Below are positions 53,307 to 61,894 of a stretch of 64,000 nucleotides of DNA, in pieces. Made by a program: the position numbers and the translations under genes. Source of the stretch: Staphylococcus sp. MI 10-1553. Lineage in GTDB: Bacteria > Bacillota > Bacilli > Staphylococcales > Staphylococcaceae. The stretch spans positions 1 through 64,000 of the forward strand of contig NZ_CP048279.1 of the NCBI RefSeq assembly GCF_010365305.1. Direction: 5' to 3'. Under the pieces are notes generated by a model that had not been told where the DNA came from, made no database searches, and was given only the letters and a program-made list of their open reading frames with translations. Within the stretch, counting starts at the first letter, position 1. The number at the start of each line of letters is the position of its first letter.

Positions 53307-54050
53307 CTATTTAATTTTTCTCAATGATTCACCCTCTAAAAATATTTTATATGACTTTGATACAGCTCTATCTAAAATCGCATCTGCGATGGCTCCACCG
53401 CCTAATTTCTTATGCCATTCTACAGAAGTCATTTGCGAACAAAGTATTAATGACTTTTCGCGGCTTCTTATTTCAAACACTTCCATTAAATACTTTTGTT
53501 CTTGTTCAGTTGTATTAGTTAATAAGAAATCATCAATTACTAAAATATCAGCTCTTCCAAGTTTCTTTAATAATCTATCCAACGTATTATTATATTCAGC
53601 TTGTTGTAATTTACTTAGTAAATCAGTCATTCTAAAAAATAACCCTGTATGTCCATTGTCAATTGCGTGGTTGATTAATGCGCAGGCTAGATAGCTTTTG
53701 CCAGTGCCGGTGGCGCCCTGAATAATGACATTATTATTGTAAAGAATATAGTCATTAGTAGATAGCTGTTCAATCGTTTCAGGTTTCAATTTTCTTTTGG
53801 ATGAATAGATTAAATTCTCTAATCTTGCATTAATCACAGATAAATTCGCAGCTTTTCTATATCTCTCTTTTTTATTCCTTAATCTAGTATCTGATTCTTC
53901 TATTATTATTTTTTCTAATATATCTAAAGTGGATAGGTTTTGATTACTTTGATTAGTATAGATATCACTTAAATGATCTGCCATAACAGACATTTTCATT
54001 TCTCTTAATAATCTTGTTAGGTTACTTAATCTTTCTTTATTATTTATCAT
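53307..54050 (-). CDS. istB: IS21-family helper ATPase IstB
   Basis: 247-residue AAA+ ATPase of the DnaA/DnaC-like clade. Walker A QGATGTGKSYLACALINHAI near residue 91 and Walker B DILVIDDFLLTN near 153. It helps IstA choose the target. The start overlaps the istA end by 11 bases, the usual coupling. Frame intact. Confidence 0.92.
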   Translation of the reverse strand: MINNKERLSNLTRLLREMKMSVMADHLSDIYTNQSNQNLSTLDILEKIIIEESDTRLRNKKERYRKAANLSVINARLENLIYSSKRKLKPETIEQLSTNDYILYNNNVIIQGATGTGKSYLACALINHAIDNGHTGLFFRMTDLLSKLQQAEYNNTLDRLLKKLGRADILVIDDFLLTNTTEQEQKYLMEVFEIRSREKSLILCSQMTSVEWHKKLGGGAIADAILDRAVSKSYKIFLEGESLRKIK

Positions 54051-55575
54051 AGTAATTAGCTCCTCTTAAAAATGATTGTTCAGGAGCATTACCGCTGTTA
54101 GAATTTAATTGGAAAGCTCCACTTGATAATATATTTTTTATTAAGTTAAATCCAGGATTCATTGATTTCTCTAAGGAGATTAGGCAGGCATTATCCAGAG
54201 TGCGATCTGTATATTTGTCTGCCAATTTTAATAAGGAATGAACTCTTTTATAGTGACGCTGCTCAGGACCTTCCTCGAACATTTTCTCCACAACAATTCT
54301 TGTATTAGGTCCGATTCTAGATGCCCATTTTAAATATCTCTTACTGTTCCACTCACCATGTGTGCTACTATTAGTAGGAAAGTGGTCGTTAATAGAAGTA
54401 TAGCCACCAGGATGTTTATATAGAGTTGAATGTTCGCATAATAATGTTTCATTTTTATATATCTTAATAGTATTTTTTGAAATTTTAAGTTGAACAGTAT
54501 CGCCAATATATTGATGAGGAACAGAATAGTTATGCTTCTTATATGTTATATGTGAGTTAGCAAAAACTTTAGCTGTTTTATACTCACAGAATTCATATTT
54601 ACAGGCTGGTAAACTCTGAAGTGCACTGCGTTCATGTTCTTCGAACAAGGAAAATCTAGATCCTTTTTTCTTTTGAAAAGGTTTCTTATTGAATTTCTCT
54701 AATTCTGCTAGCAGGAGATTGTTATATTGTTCTATACTGAAACATTGATAGTTTCTCATCTTGGCAATGATATAAGTTGTTAATTGCTTAACAGTATTTT
54801 CTACTGTAGCTTTATCTTTTGGTTTACGAACGCGTGTTGGCATTATGATTGTTCTAAAGTGAGTGGCTAAATCCTCATAACTACGGTTAAGTATGATACC
54901 TGTTTTTGAGTTTTTAATCACTCCTGTTTTTAAGTTATCTGATACAAGTAAAGTAGGAACACCTCTAAAATAATTAAACATTTCCACATGTGCATTTATC
55001 CAATTTTCTTGTTTCATATCGGTACAACCATAGGCGAATGCATATCCACTGAAAGGTAAGACAGCAACGAACAAATACCCATAAATAACTTCACCTGTTG
55101 TAGGATCAATCCAACGGATTTTAGAACCAGCCCAATCAACTTCAACTCTTTCTCCAGCTTTATGACGAATTATTTCTGAAAAAGATTGTTTTGATAAGTA
55201 TTCATTAAAGTACTTTCTGAACTGAGTTAATTGATAGTAAGCCCTATTATTTAAACGACAAGCATGCACATACTCCTCCCAAAGTAATTTCATAGTAACA
55301 CCAGGTTGGGATAATGATTTTGAAAGCTCTTTATAGTCAGGCATCGTAAAATCATTATCTTTAAATTTCATTTTTGATTGATTTTTTCTAACATCAAACA
55401 TATCTGATATTCTTCCTATGTCCCAATTTCTTAATATCTGATACGATAATTGATTTTCCTTAGCAATATCAATTGTTCGTTTTACCAAAGTCCTACCTGA
55501 ACCCACGCTTTCACAAATCTTCCTTTGACTAAATGACAACTCATGTAGTCTAATAATTTCTAAATAATTAGGCAT
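54040..55575 (-). CDS. istA: IS21-family transposase IstA
   Basis: 511 residues. N-terminal HTH region (LHELSFSQRKICESVGSGRT), then the DDE core: VEVDWAGSKIRWID, VPTLLVSDNLKTG and KPKDKATVENTVKQL, all acids present, followed by the C-terminal Mu-like beta domain (HNYSVPHQYIGDTV). GGAGGGATTTT precedes the ATG. With istB intact, the element could be mobile. Confidence 0.93.
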   Translation of the reverse strand: MPNYLEIIRLHELSFSQRKICESVGSGRTLVKRTIDIAKENQLSYQILRNWDIGRISDMFDVRKNQSKMKFKDNDFTMPDYKELSKSLSQPGVTMKLLWEEYVHACRLNNRAYYQLTQFRKYFNEYLSKQSFSEIIRHKAGERVEVDWAGSKIRWIDPTTGEVIYGYLFVAVLPFSGYAFAYGCTDMKQENWINAHVEMFNYFRGVPTLLVSDNLKTGVIKNSKTGIILNRSYEDLATHFRTIIMPTRVRKPKDKATVENTVKQLTTYIIAKMRNYQCFSIEQYNNLLLAELEKFNKKPFQKKKGSRFSLFEEHERSALQSLPACKYEFCEYKTAKVFANSHITYKKHNYSVPHQYIGDTVQLKISKNTIKIYKNETLLCEHSTLYKHPGGYTSINDHFPTNSSTHGEWNSKRYLKWASRIGPNTRIVVEKMFEEGPEQRHYKRVHSLLKLADKYTDRTLDNACLISLEKSMNPGFNLIKNILSSGAFQLNSNSGNAPEQSFLRGANYYDK

Positions 55576-55861
55576 AAAATCCCTCCAAAAAAAATTTGTA
55601 CAAAGTGTACAAGTATTTTTATATCATTAAAAAGTAGTAATAAGCGTAAAAAAATAAACTCCAGTAAGGAGTTTATTCAGGTGGTATCAAATTAGCGTTT
55701 TTAATGCGACTGGAAAATGCGATTTGGGTGGTCTCATTTACTGCGTTTTTATGGTACTGTTAGAGCGTTGTTTTCATGATAGTTTTCTAAAGGCTATTTC
55801 TCTAGTGTATTTTATCTATTATTTAATGTGATTATGTATCTTTAATAAAGGAGGAAGAATT

Positions 55862-55999
55862 TTGACATTCGGAAATTATAAAATAGCCTCATTTTGGTTA
55901 GTTATGATATTGGTGTTTTTAATTGGATCACTTTTTCTACCCATTTTGCTACCAGTTGTAATTGGGTTATTAATATTTGGGTTAGAAAAAAATAATTAA
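55862..55999 (+). CDS. Small hydrophobic membrane peptide, unknown function
   Basis: A 45-residue peptide (TTG start) preceded by AAAGGAGGAAG. It has one or two hydrophobic stretches (FWLVMILVFLIGSLFLPILL and PVVIGLLIFG) and ends LEKNN. I do not recognise it. It sits between the IS21 element and a long repeat. A small membrane toxin or a PsiE/PMP-like stress peptide are possible. Confidence 0.55.
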   Translation: MTFGNYKIASFWLVMILVFLIGSLFLPILLPVVIGLLIFGLEKNN

Positions 56000-56025
56000 A
56001 AATTTTATTGCAAATAGTTACTAAA

Positions 56026-56180
56026 TAGGATAGGGAAATGGACAAATAAAAGTGCTGTTTTCCTACATTTTTAATTACCTTAACTAATTACTATACCGTA
56101 CAATCTCCAGCCCTTTAAAATAGTATAAAGCCTTAAAGAAATAGATAGCACAGCAACCTCATAACTACAATACTCCGTAA
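56026..56180 (+). repeat. Long imperfect direct repeat, copy A
   Basis: This segment, including AATAAAAGTGCTGTTTTCCT then ACATTTTTAATT and the later TTAAAGAAATAGA, recurs at 58148-58300. The two copies bracket the MerR/reductase/SEFIR-remnant segment. In copy A the left arm of the embedded hairpin has decayed. No coding potential. The rest of the 56000-56321 gap shows nothing else. Confidence 0.75.
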
Positions 56181-56321
56181 ATGCCACCTCTCTGCATCAT
56201 CTAAATTTAAGGCGCTCTGTCAACAATAATAAATAACCAATAATACATATTAGATATTAGAGAATAATTGACTTTAAAGCAATGTTTAATGATAGATTTT
56301 AAAATAAGGGGGTTGAGTTAG

Positions 56322-56735
56322 ATGAGAATTGATGAAGTTTCTAAAAAACTAAATATCGCTAAATCACAAATCAGATACTATGAAAAAATTGGCTTAATCA
56401 AAATACCGAGAGACACAAACCAATATCGGTATTTCGACGATACGACTATGATAAATTTGAAAATGATTATGGATTTAAAAGCATTAGATATAGAATTAAA
56501 GGATATGAAATATATCATTGAATTGTTTCACAAGCCGACAACACAAGGATGTAACAACGATTCTGTAGAGTATATAAATAAAATGATTCAAGAAAAAGAA
56601 GATGAGTTGAATAACCAAATATTTATATTGAATAAGCTTAAAAAAATTCATGAATTAACTAAAGATTACCAATATGAACTAAATAAAGAAACAATTTTAA
56701 AAGAACTCAATCAAAGGAGAGAACATAATGATTAG
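56322..56735 (+). CDS. MerR-family transcriptional regulator
   Basis: 137 residues: N-terminal winged HTH (RIDEVSKKLNIAKSQIRYYE then KIGLI) with the MerR signature, and a C-terminal coiled-coil region (about 75-130). It lacks a Cys cluster for metal binding. AAGGGGGTTGAG precedes the ATG. It overlaps the reductase gene by eight bases, so it probably controls that gene in response to electrophiles or oxidants. Confidence 0.9.
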   Translation: MRIDEVSKKLNIAKSQIRYYEKIGLIKIPRDTNQYRYFDDTTMINLKMIMDLKALDIELKDMKYIIELFHKPTTQGCNNDSVEYINKMIQEKEDELNNQIFILNKLKKIHELTKDYQYELNKETILKELNQRREHND

Positions 56736-57276
56736 TATCATATACGGAGGTAATCAGTCAGGAGTATGCTTTGAGTTATATCAGGCAATTTTAAGGAAGT
56801 TAGATAAAAATGATTTACATATATTTAATTTGCAAAAAATGGAAATTCCAATAGTATTGGAAAATGGTTACTATTCAGAACCCACAAAACAGCAACAATA
56901 TATAATTAATGCTTTAAATGAATCAGAGACATTAATTTTTATTTATCCACTATATTGGTTCAATGTGCCCCCGATAATGAAAAGCTTTATAGACCAAGCA
57001 TTTTGGCCAGAAAATGAATTTAGCTTTAAGCGTAAGAAGTATTTTAAAAAGGGATTATGGAAAGATAAAACGGCAATAATATTGTATACACAAGGCGGTC
57101 CAGAAATATTCCATAGATTAAAAAAACGAATGGGATACCATGTACTTAAATATCCATTAAACCTTGCTGGAATATATAAAATTTCAACATACCATCTTGA
57201 TAATTTAAATAGAAGTAAAAATACAATCGAAAATAATGATAAAAAAATTAATATTATAGTTCGAAATTTAAGTTGA
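56728..57276 (+). CDS. Flavodoxin-like NAD(P)H oxidoreductase
   Basis: 182 residues of the NAD(P)H dehydrogenase (quinone)/KefF-like flavodoxin fold: early ISIIYGGNQSGVCFEL, IFIYPLYWFNVPPIMKSFID near residue 75 and a GGPE near 132. Such enzymes reduce quinones or nitro compounds with FMN. Coupled to the MerR gene. AAGGAGAGAAC precedes the ATG. Confidence 0.87.
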   Translation: MISIIYGGNQSGVCFELYQAILRKLDKNDLHIFNLQKMEIPIVLENGYYSEPTKQQQYIINALNESETLIFIYPLYWFNVPPIMKSFIDQAFWPENEFSFKRKKYFKKGLWKDKTAIILYTQGGPEIFHRLKKRMGYHVLKYPLNLAGIYKISTYHLDNLNRSKNTIENNDKKINIIVRNLS

Positions 57277-57417
57277 AGGAGATAAGTAATGATATGTAAT
57301 TGTGAAAATCCAAAAAATTTAAACTGAGCTAGTTTCTTATCAAAACTGAATTTTCATTGTATATGTAGTAATAAAGATATAAGCATTGTTAAAAACCGCA
57401 CTCTTAAACGATACGCA

Positions 57418-57435
57418 GAAGTATATCATAATTGA
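57418..57435 (+). other. att-like repeat, candidate right border (attR) of the island
   Basis: GAAGTATATCATAATTGA matches 16 of 18 bases of the rlmH attachment site at 35927-35944, same orientation. If real, the element spans 35945-57435. The 57277-57670 gap holds no other recognisable feature. Confidence 0.45.
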
Positions 57436-57670
57436 TAGAGAGTTACTTCTTAAGAATTTTCGTTTAAATACTTCCGTTGTATCGACAAAGCTGTTTGATC
57501 GAATAAATTTAATCTTCACATAAGTCATCTCTTAATACGTAAAGCTAAGTAAATCCTTAATTCTTATTTGTATCACTATCTAATCTGCTCTTTTTAGGAG
57601 ATTAATATATCGTATCAAATAAGTGTGATTGTGAGATAATAGAATTGAAAATAATTGATACAAATAATAA

Positions 57671-58134
57671 TTGATGAAATTACAAAGAAGAGATAAAAAT
57701 GGAGAAAAAATCTTTATTTCATACGTGTGGGATGAAAAAGTAGTTGATCTAGTAGAAATGTTGGAAGAATATAAAGAATTAAATATAAAATTTGATAAAT
57801 GGCATGTAAATAAAGGACAAGAATTACCGCATTTTGTGAACAGGAATTCAACAATCAGACTTTGTATTAGTAATTTGTAGTAAACGTTATAAAGAAAATA
57901 CAGATAAAAGAATAGGAGGGAGTGGGCATGAAGCGAGATTAATGTCTGATTAATATTTTAAGAAGTATTAGTAAAGAAAGATTTTTACCCATATTATTAA
58001 ACGAAGAGGATAAAGACTATATACCTAATTTCCTTAAAGGTAGTGTTTGGACAGCCTTATACCATGAAAAAGATTCTAAACAATTTAACACTGAAATGGA
58101 TGATTTATTGGCAACGATAGTAGGTCATGTGTAA
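57671..58134 (+). pseudogene. SEFIR-domain protein, frameshifted and stopped
   Basis: Residues in the first frame read KIFISYVWDEK...FDKWHVNKGQELPHFV, then in the next frame SDFVLVICSKRYKENTDKRI followed by GGSGHEARLMSD, then another frame with FLPILLNEEDKDYIPNFLKG to a stop at 58134. These blocks in order match the SEFIR domain (TIR-like; S-Y-x-W-D, W-x-x-x-x-G, S-D-F-V-L-V-x-C, G-G-x-G-x-E). SEFIR proteins occur in bacterial defence and signalling. The gene is broken by a frame change near 57845 and a stop near 57953. Confidence 0.7.
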
Positions 58135-58147
58135 ATGGCGGTTATAA

Positions 58148-58300
58148 AATGTAGGAAAATAGCCAAATAAAAGTGCTGTTTTCCTACATTTTTAATTCCC
58201 TGATTAATTACTATACCATCTCATTTATTCTGCTCGGAAAAATGTAAGGATTTAAAGAAATAGACAGCAGCCCCCTTATAAGTCCAATTAATCAAGCTAC
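58148..58300 (+). repeat. Long imperfect direct repeat, copy B (with terminator)
   Basis: Second copy of the 56026-56180 sequence. Here the hairpin AATGTAGGAAAA (58148-58159) / TTTTCCTACATT (58179-58190) is intact with a T run, so it works as a terminator (58148-58194) after the SEFIR remnant. Confidence 0.75.
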
Positions 58301-58435
58301 AGTACATGCTACCGCGTTGTATTCATTAACCCAAACTTAGTCGAAATCATAATACATTAAAATTAAATGCTATTATTTTGAAAAGTCGATAAATTGATGG
58401 TGATTTATGTTAAGATACACGATGAGGTGAAAAAA

Positions 58436-59611
58436 TTGCAGAGGATTAGAGTAGCTGATGCATTAAGAGGTTTGAGTTTATTAGGGATTTTTTTAGCGAA
58501 TTTATTAATCTTTCAATATGGTCTTGCAGGGAAAGAATACATAGAATTTTATCGTTTAAATACAGTGAATACAGGTACTTTTCATTTTATTAAAATATTC
58601 ATTGAAGGTAGTTTCATGCCTATATTTGCGATATTGTTCGGTTTTTCATTGGATAAAATGTATCAATCGATGAAGCGTAAAAATATAAAACGTCCGAGAA
58701 TTAAGCTTTATCGAAGAGCTTTTCTTCTATTTGTGATTGGTACGATGCATGCGATATGGATATGGGAAGGAGATATTTTAAGTGGTTATGCGCTTTCTAT
58801 GATGTTTCTCATTCCTTTTATTTCACTTAATAAAAGCTTCTTTAAATGGGAAACAGTTCTTGTTGCGATTACGTTTATCATAATGCTTGTATTTTCCTTT
58901 TTCGATGACACAAACGTACCGCATGACACATATAAGGAAGAAACCTTTGTTCAAGAGACAAAAGATTTGTATCAACAAGGGAGTTATAGCGAAATTATTA
59001 ATAAGTCACCTGATAACAATGATCCATATTTTGAACAATTAAAAGCGATGTTTGGGATTTCTCCTGGTCTTCTCATTTTAGGTGTGATTATCTTTGAGAG
59101 TTTGGTTTTTGGTATCGGTATCTATTTCTCGAAAATCGGTTGGTTTGAAAAAGATGCGAATGATTTTTGGTCGAACAAACTGTTTGTCTACTTAACGCCG
59201 GTAGTTTTACTGCTCAAATCAAGCTATTTGTGGTTTGATAATGAAAATATTACAGATACATTTAATTTTGTTTTCGGCCTTTTCCTAGCAATATGTTATA
59301 TGGCACTTTTTAAATATCTGTATCAAAACCATTCTCGACATATTATTTTTCGGGGCTTAGAAAGTCTAGGAAAGATGTCACTCACGTTTTATATTATGCA
59401 AAGTATCATCGGTGTATTGATATTTTACGGCTTTGGTCTCGGCCAATTTGGAAAAGATACACTCCTTTACAGTGTCGTTTTTTTTATCATTTTATTTTTA
59501 ATTCAAATGGTCATCGCATTTTGGTATCAGAAGTATTTACGTTATGGCCCGCTGGAATATGTTTTAAGAGTGTTTACATATTGGACATTTAAGAAACAAC
59601 GATGGAAATAG
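58436..59611 (+). CDS. DUF418 family multi-pass membrane protein
   Basis: A membrane protein with the N-terminal RVADALRGLSLLGIFLANLL signature of DUF418/YeiB-type proteins and about ten membrane helices, ending with the conserved RYGPLEYVLRVFTYW. I prefer the TTG at 58436 after GATGAGGTGAAAAAA (391 residues); an ATG at 58394 also lies in frame but lacks a ribosome binding site. Function unknown. GC content here is closer to the core than in the island. Confidence 0.85.
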   Translation: MQRIRVADALRGLSLLGIFLANLLIFQYGLAGKEYIEFYRLNTVNTGTFHFIKIFIEGSFMPIFAILFGFSLDKMYQSMKRKNIKRPRIKLYRRAFLLFVIGTMHAIWIWEGDILSGYALSMMFLIPFISLNKSFFKWETVLVAITFIIMLVFSFFDDTNVPHDTYKEETFVQETKDLYQQGSYSEIINKSPDNNDPYFEQLKAMFGISPGLLILGVIIFESLVFGIGIYFSKIGWFEKDANDFWSNKLFVYLTPVVLLLKSSYLWFDNENITDTFNFVFGLFLAICYMALFKYLYQNHSRHIIFRGLESLGKMSLTFYIMQSIIGVLIFYGFGLGQFGKDTLLYSVVFFIILFLIQMVIAFWYQKYLRYGPLEYVLRVFTYWTFKKQRWK

Positions 59612-59715
59612 AATGAGTAGGCCGAAATAAACGAAAAGATGACGTCTTTGTTCAGAATAATTGTGCGCATACCTCATTGAAGAAAATCATACACTCTATA
59701 AGAAGGTGAATATCA

Positions 59716-59946
59716 TTGGAATTTAATGGTTGGAACATTGTTGTTAAATATAAAGATGCCTATGAAATACTAAAAAATGACAAGTCCGTTGTTATTTTAG
59801 ATAAAGACAACGATATAGCGGCGTTAATTAAAGAAGTTAACAATGAGCTTAAAATTGCCAAAAGTGGTTATAGTAATACGTATACGATCAATGCTGAAGA
59901 AAAGAAGCTAACAGTTGAAATTACTAATCTATTTGAGGAAGATTAG
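59716..59946 (+). CDS. Hypothetical small soluble protein
   Basis: A 76-residue acidic protein starting MEFNGWNIVVKYKDAYEILK from a TTG with AAGAAGGTGAA upstream. Mixed alpha/beta with a central DKSVVILDKDND. I do not recognise a family. Confidence 0.5.
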   Translation: MEFNGWNIVVKYKDAYEILKNDKSVVILDKDNDIAALIKEVNNELKIAKSGYSNTYTINAEEKKLTVEITNLFEED

Positions 59947-60080
59947 CTCATCATACATTAAATTAAAAAATAGACGTCCTTCAAAGTAACATATCAAAAA
60001 TGATGTTTTCTATTATCATTTTAAGCACTGTACTGTGGTATGTCTGGTGCTACAGCAAGTTTTTGTATGAGGTGTGAAGA

Positions 60081-60302
60081 ATGTTTGAAAAACCTCAAAT
60101 AGCCAATAATAAAATTTTTAATATCATTTTAATCGTTATAAGAATTCTTGGATTTGTCCTATTTTACTTTGTTTTTGATGCAGGGTATTTGTTAAGTTTT
60201 ATCATTGCTTTTGTACAGGTTATAGTAGGTATCATTAATTTGAAAAAAAAGTTAAGTTCAGTTAGCGATCTTTTTATAGGTCGCTTCTTTATTTTGAGTT
60301 AG
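60081..60302 (+). CDS. Hypothetical small membrane protein
   Basis: 73 residues with two hydrophobic helices (IILIVIRILGFVLFYFVF and LLSFIIAFVQVIVGII) after a charged N terminus, ending in KKKLSSVSDLFIGRFFILS. AGGTGTGAAGA precedes the ATG. The 3' end, with the hairpin AGCGATC / GGTCGCT at 60264-60285, recurs as a remnant at 52835-52905. Function unknown. Confidence 0.55.
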   Translation: MFEKPQIANNKIFNIILIVIRILGFVLFYFVFDAGYLLSFIIAFVQVIVGIINLKKKLSSVSDLFIGRFFILS

Positions 60303-60742
60303 AACGATGCATCAAATCAATGGCAACGCATCAAAATCTTGTTCCTTGAATTGATGACCACCAATGAAATTTTAAGTTGCTGTCAATGCCTGTAACTATG
60401 ATGCTACCTAGAAAACAAGACTCCCCTTAGACTCCCCCCGACATAGTAGTATGTGTCGTAATGTTTCTCGTATGATAGATGTATCTGCTACTTACAATCC
60501 CCTCAATCTTAACGAAACCTTAAATAAAAGTTGTAATGTTCAGATTATTTTAATAATATTTTCATTTTGAATTTATTGCATTTTCAATTGACTTTAGCTA
60601 AATTTGAAGCTAACATGTTAGTGAATTAATTCACAAACTCTATAGCTATAGACACTTCATAATGCTTTTTTAATTTTCAATAAGATATATTTAGCATTGA
60701 AATTAAAATACAGTTTCAATGACCTAACAAGGAGTGTTTAAC
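60303..60742. other. Non-coding gap before ald
   Basis: A 440-base spacer with no convincing gene. It contains a small hairpin CGACATA / TATGTGTCG (60440-60459) next to a C-rich run (ACTCCCCTTAGACTCCCCCC), then a long AT-rich stretch that likely carries the ald promoter. Confidence 0.5.
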
Positions 60743-61858
60743 ATGAAAATTGGTATTGTTAAAGAATTAAAGCCGGGTGAAGGACGTGTAGGCTGTACAC
60801 CTGAAAATGCTAAAATTCTTAAAGATCAAGGACATGAAGTATATGTGGAACATGATGCAGGCATAGGTTCTGGTTTTACGAATGAAGCCTATGAAAATGC
60901 GGGTGCGACACTTGTTTCACATGAAAAGTGTTGGGAAGCGGATTTAATGATTAAAGTGAAAGAGCCTCACGAAAGCGAGTTTCAATATTTCAAAAAAGGC
61001 CAAGTGATTTGGGGCTTCCAACATTTGGCGTCATCTAAAAAGACAGTTGAGATGATGCAACAAGCGGGTGTGACAGCTATTGGCGGAGAAACGATTGAAC
61101 AAGATGGGAAAGCCATTTTATTAGAACCGATGAGCGCGATTGCTGGACGCCGTTCGATGTTAATGGGTGCGTATTACTTAGAGGCGCAACATCAAGGCGA
61201 AGGGATTTTAATTTCTGGTATTGATGCGATTTCGGGTATTCCGTCTGGTAAAGTGGTGATTTTCGGTGGTGGTTCTGCGGGTGTCAATGCGGCGACGATT
61301 GCGTTAGGTTTACAAGCAGAAGTCGTGATCATTGAATTAAAAGATGAACGTATTGCGTGGCTTGAAGCACATTTTAAAAACGACAATGTAACTGTTGTGA
61401 AATCTAACGAAGCTAATTTAGCTCGAGAAATCAAAACGGCGGATGTGTTTATTTCAACGATTTTAATTCCAGGTTCTAAACCACCTAAACTGGTCACTAA
61501 AGATATGGTACGTAGCATGAAAAAAGGTTCTGTGCTTGTAGATATTGCGATTGACCAAGGCGGAACTGTTGAAGGCATTCACCCAACAACAATTAGTAAT
61601 CCGATTTATGTTGAAGATGGGGTCATTCATTATGCGGTGCCTAACCAACCTGGTGCTGTACCGCGCACATCTACAATGGTGTTGGCAGCGGGGAACATTG
61701 ACTTCCTATCAGAAATTAGCAATAAAGGCATCGAACGCGCAATTAAAGAAAGTCCAGTCTTAGCCTCTGGTGTGAATATTTATCAAGGACACATTACAAA
61801 TCAAGGTTTAGCACAATCACATGATATGCCTTATGAAAAGTTAGAAGACTTAATCTAG
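60743..61858 (+). CDS. ald: Alanine dehydrogenase
   Basis: Oxidises L-alanine to pyruvate and ammonia with NAD. 371 residues: N-terminal IGIVKELKPGEGRVGCTPEN, catalytic KVKEPHESE and GFQHLASS (Lys, His), and the NAD loop VVIFGGGSAGVNAATIALGL. The ATG at 60743 follows AAGGAGTG. It leads a likely operon with the threonine dehydratase and the permease, as in other staphylococci. Confidence 0.96.
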   Translation: MKIGIVKELKPGEGRVGCTPENAKILKDQGHEVYVEHDAGIGSGFTNEAYENAGATLVSHEKCWEADLMIKVKEPHESEFQYFKKGQVIWGFQHLASSKKTVEMMQQAGVTAIGGETIEQDGKAILLEPMSAIAGRRSMLMGAYYLEAQHQGEGILISGIDAISGIPSGKVVIFGGGSAGVNAATIALGLQAEVVIIELKDERIAWLEAHFKNDNVTVVKSNEANLAREIKTADVFISTILIPGSKPPKLVTKDMVRSMKKGSVLVDIAIDQGGTVEGIHPTTISNPIYVEDGVIHYAVPNQPGAVPRTSTMVLAAGNIDFLSEISNKGIERAIKESPVLASGVNIYQGHITNQGLAQSHDMPYEKLEDLI

Positions 61859-61894
61859 TTCGTACAACATCAATTTGAAAAGAGGATGATCGTG

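Larger units (their letters stand above)
53219..55763 (-). mobile_element. IS21-family insertion sequence
   Basis: Terminal repeats AGAACCATAAAAACGCG (left, from about 53223) and CGTTTTTATGGTACTGTTA (right, to about 55762) are inverted copies, and additional internal repeats of the AAATCGC/GCGATTT type lie near both ends, as in IS21. Between them are istB and istA on the minus strand. Limits are approximate; no confident target duplication is read. Confidence 0.85.
35945..57435 (+). mobile_element. AT-rich accessory island next to rlmH (SCC-like, no ccr)
   Basis: From the rlmH att site to the att-like repeat at 57418, the content is accessory: IS3, toxin gene, IS1182 copy 2, the RiPP-like cluster, IS21 and a MerR/reductase pair. 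The stretch is far richer in A and T than the core on either side. No ccrA/B/C recombinase, mec or hsd gene is seen, so it could be an SCC remnant, a pseudo-SCC mobilised in trans, or nested insertions. The right border is uncertain: related non-coding repeats continue to 58.3 kb. Confidence 0.5.

Noticed and set aside
53158..53694. Open frame of 178 codons on the plus strand
   Set aside because: It lies antisense to istB and the IS21 end, lacks a ribosome binding site and has no recognisable domain.
35945..57435. Search for ccrA/B/C, mecA/mecC, restriction-modification or heavy-metal genes
   Set aside because: None of the proteins in the island shows resolvase/invertase, PBP2a or similar motifs, so it is not a classical SCCmec.
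57340..57528. 62-codon minus-strand frame over the att-like site
   Set aside because: No ribosome binding site and no family; it lies in a non-coding border region.
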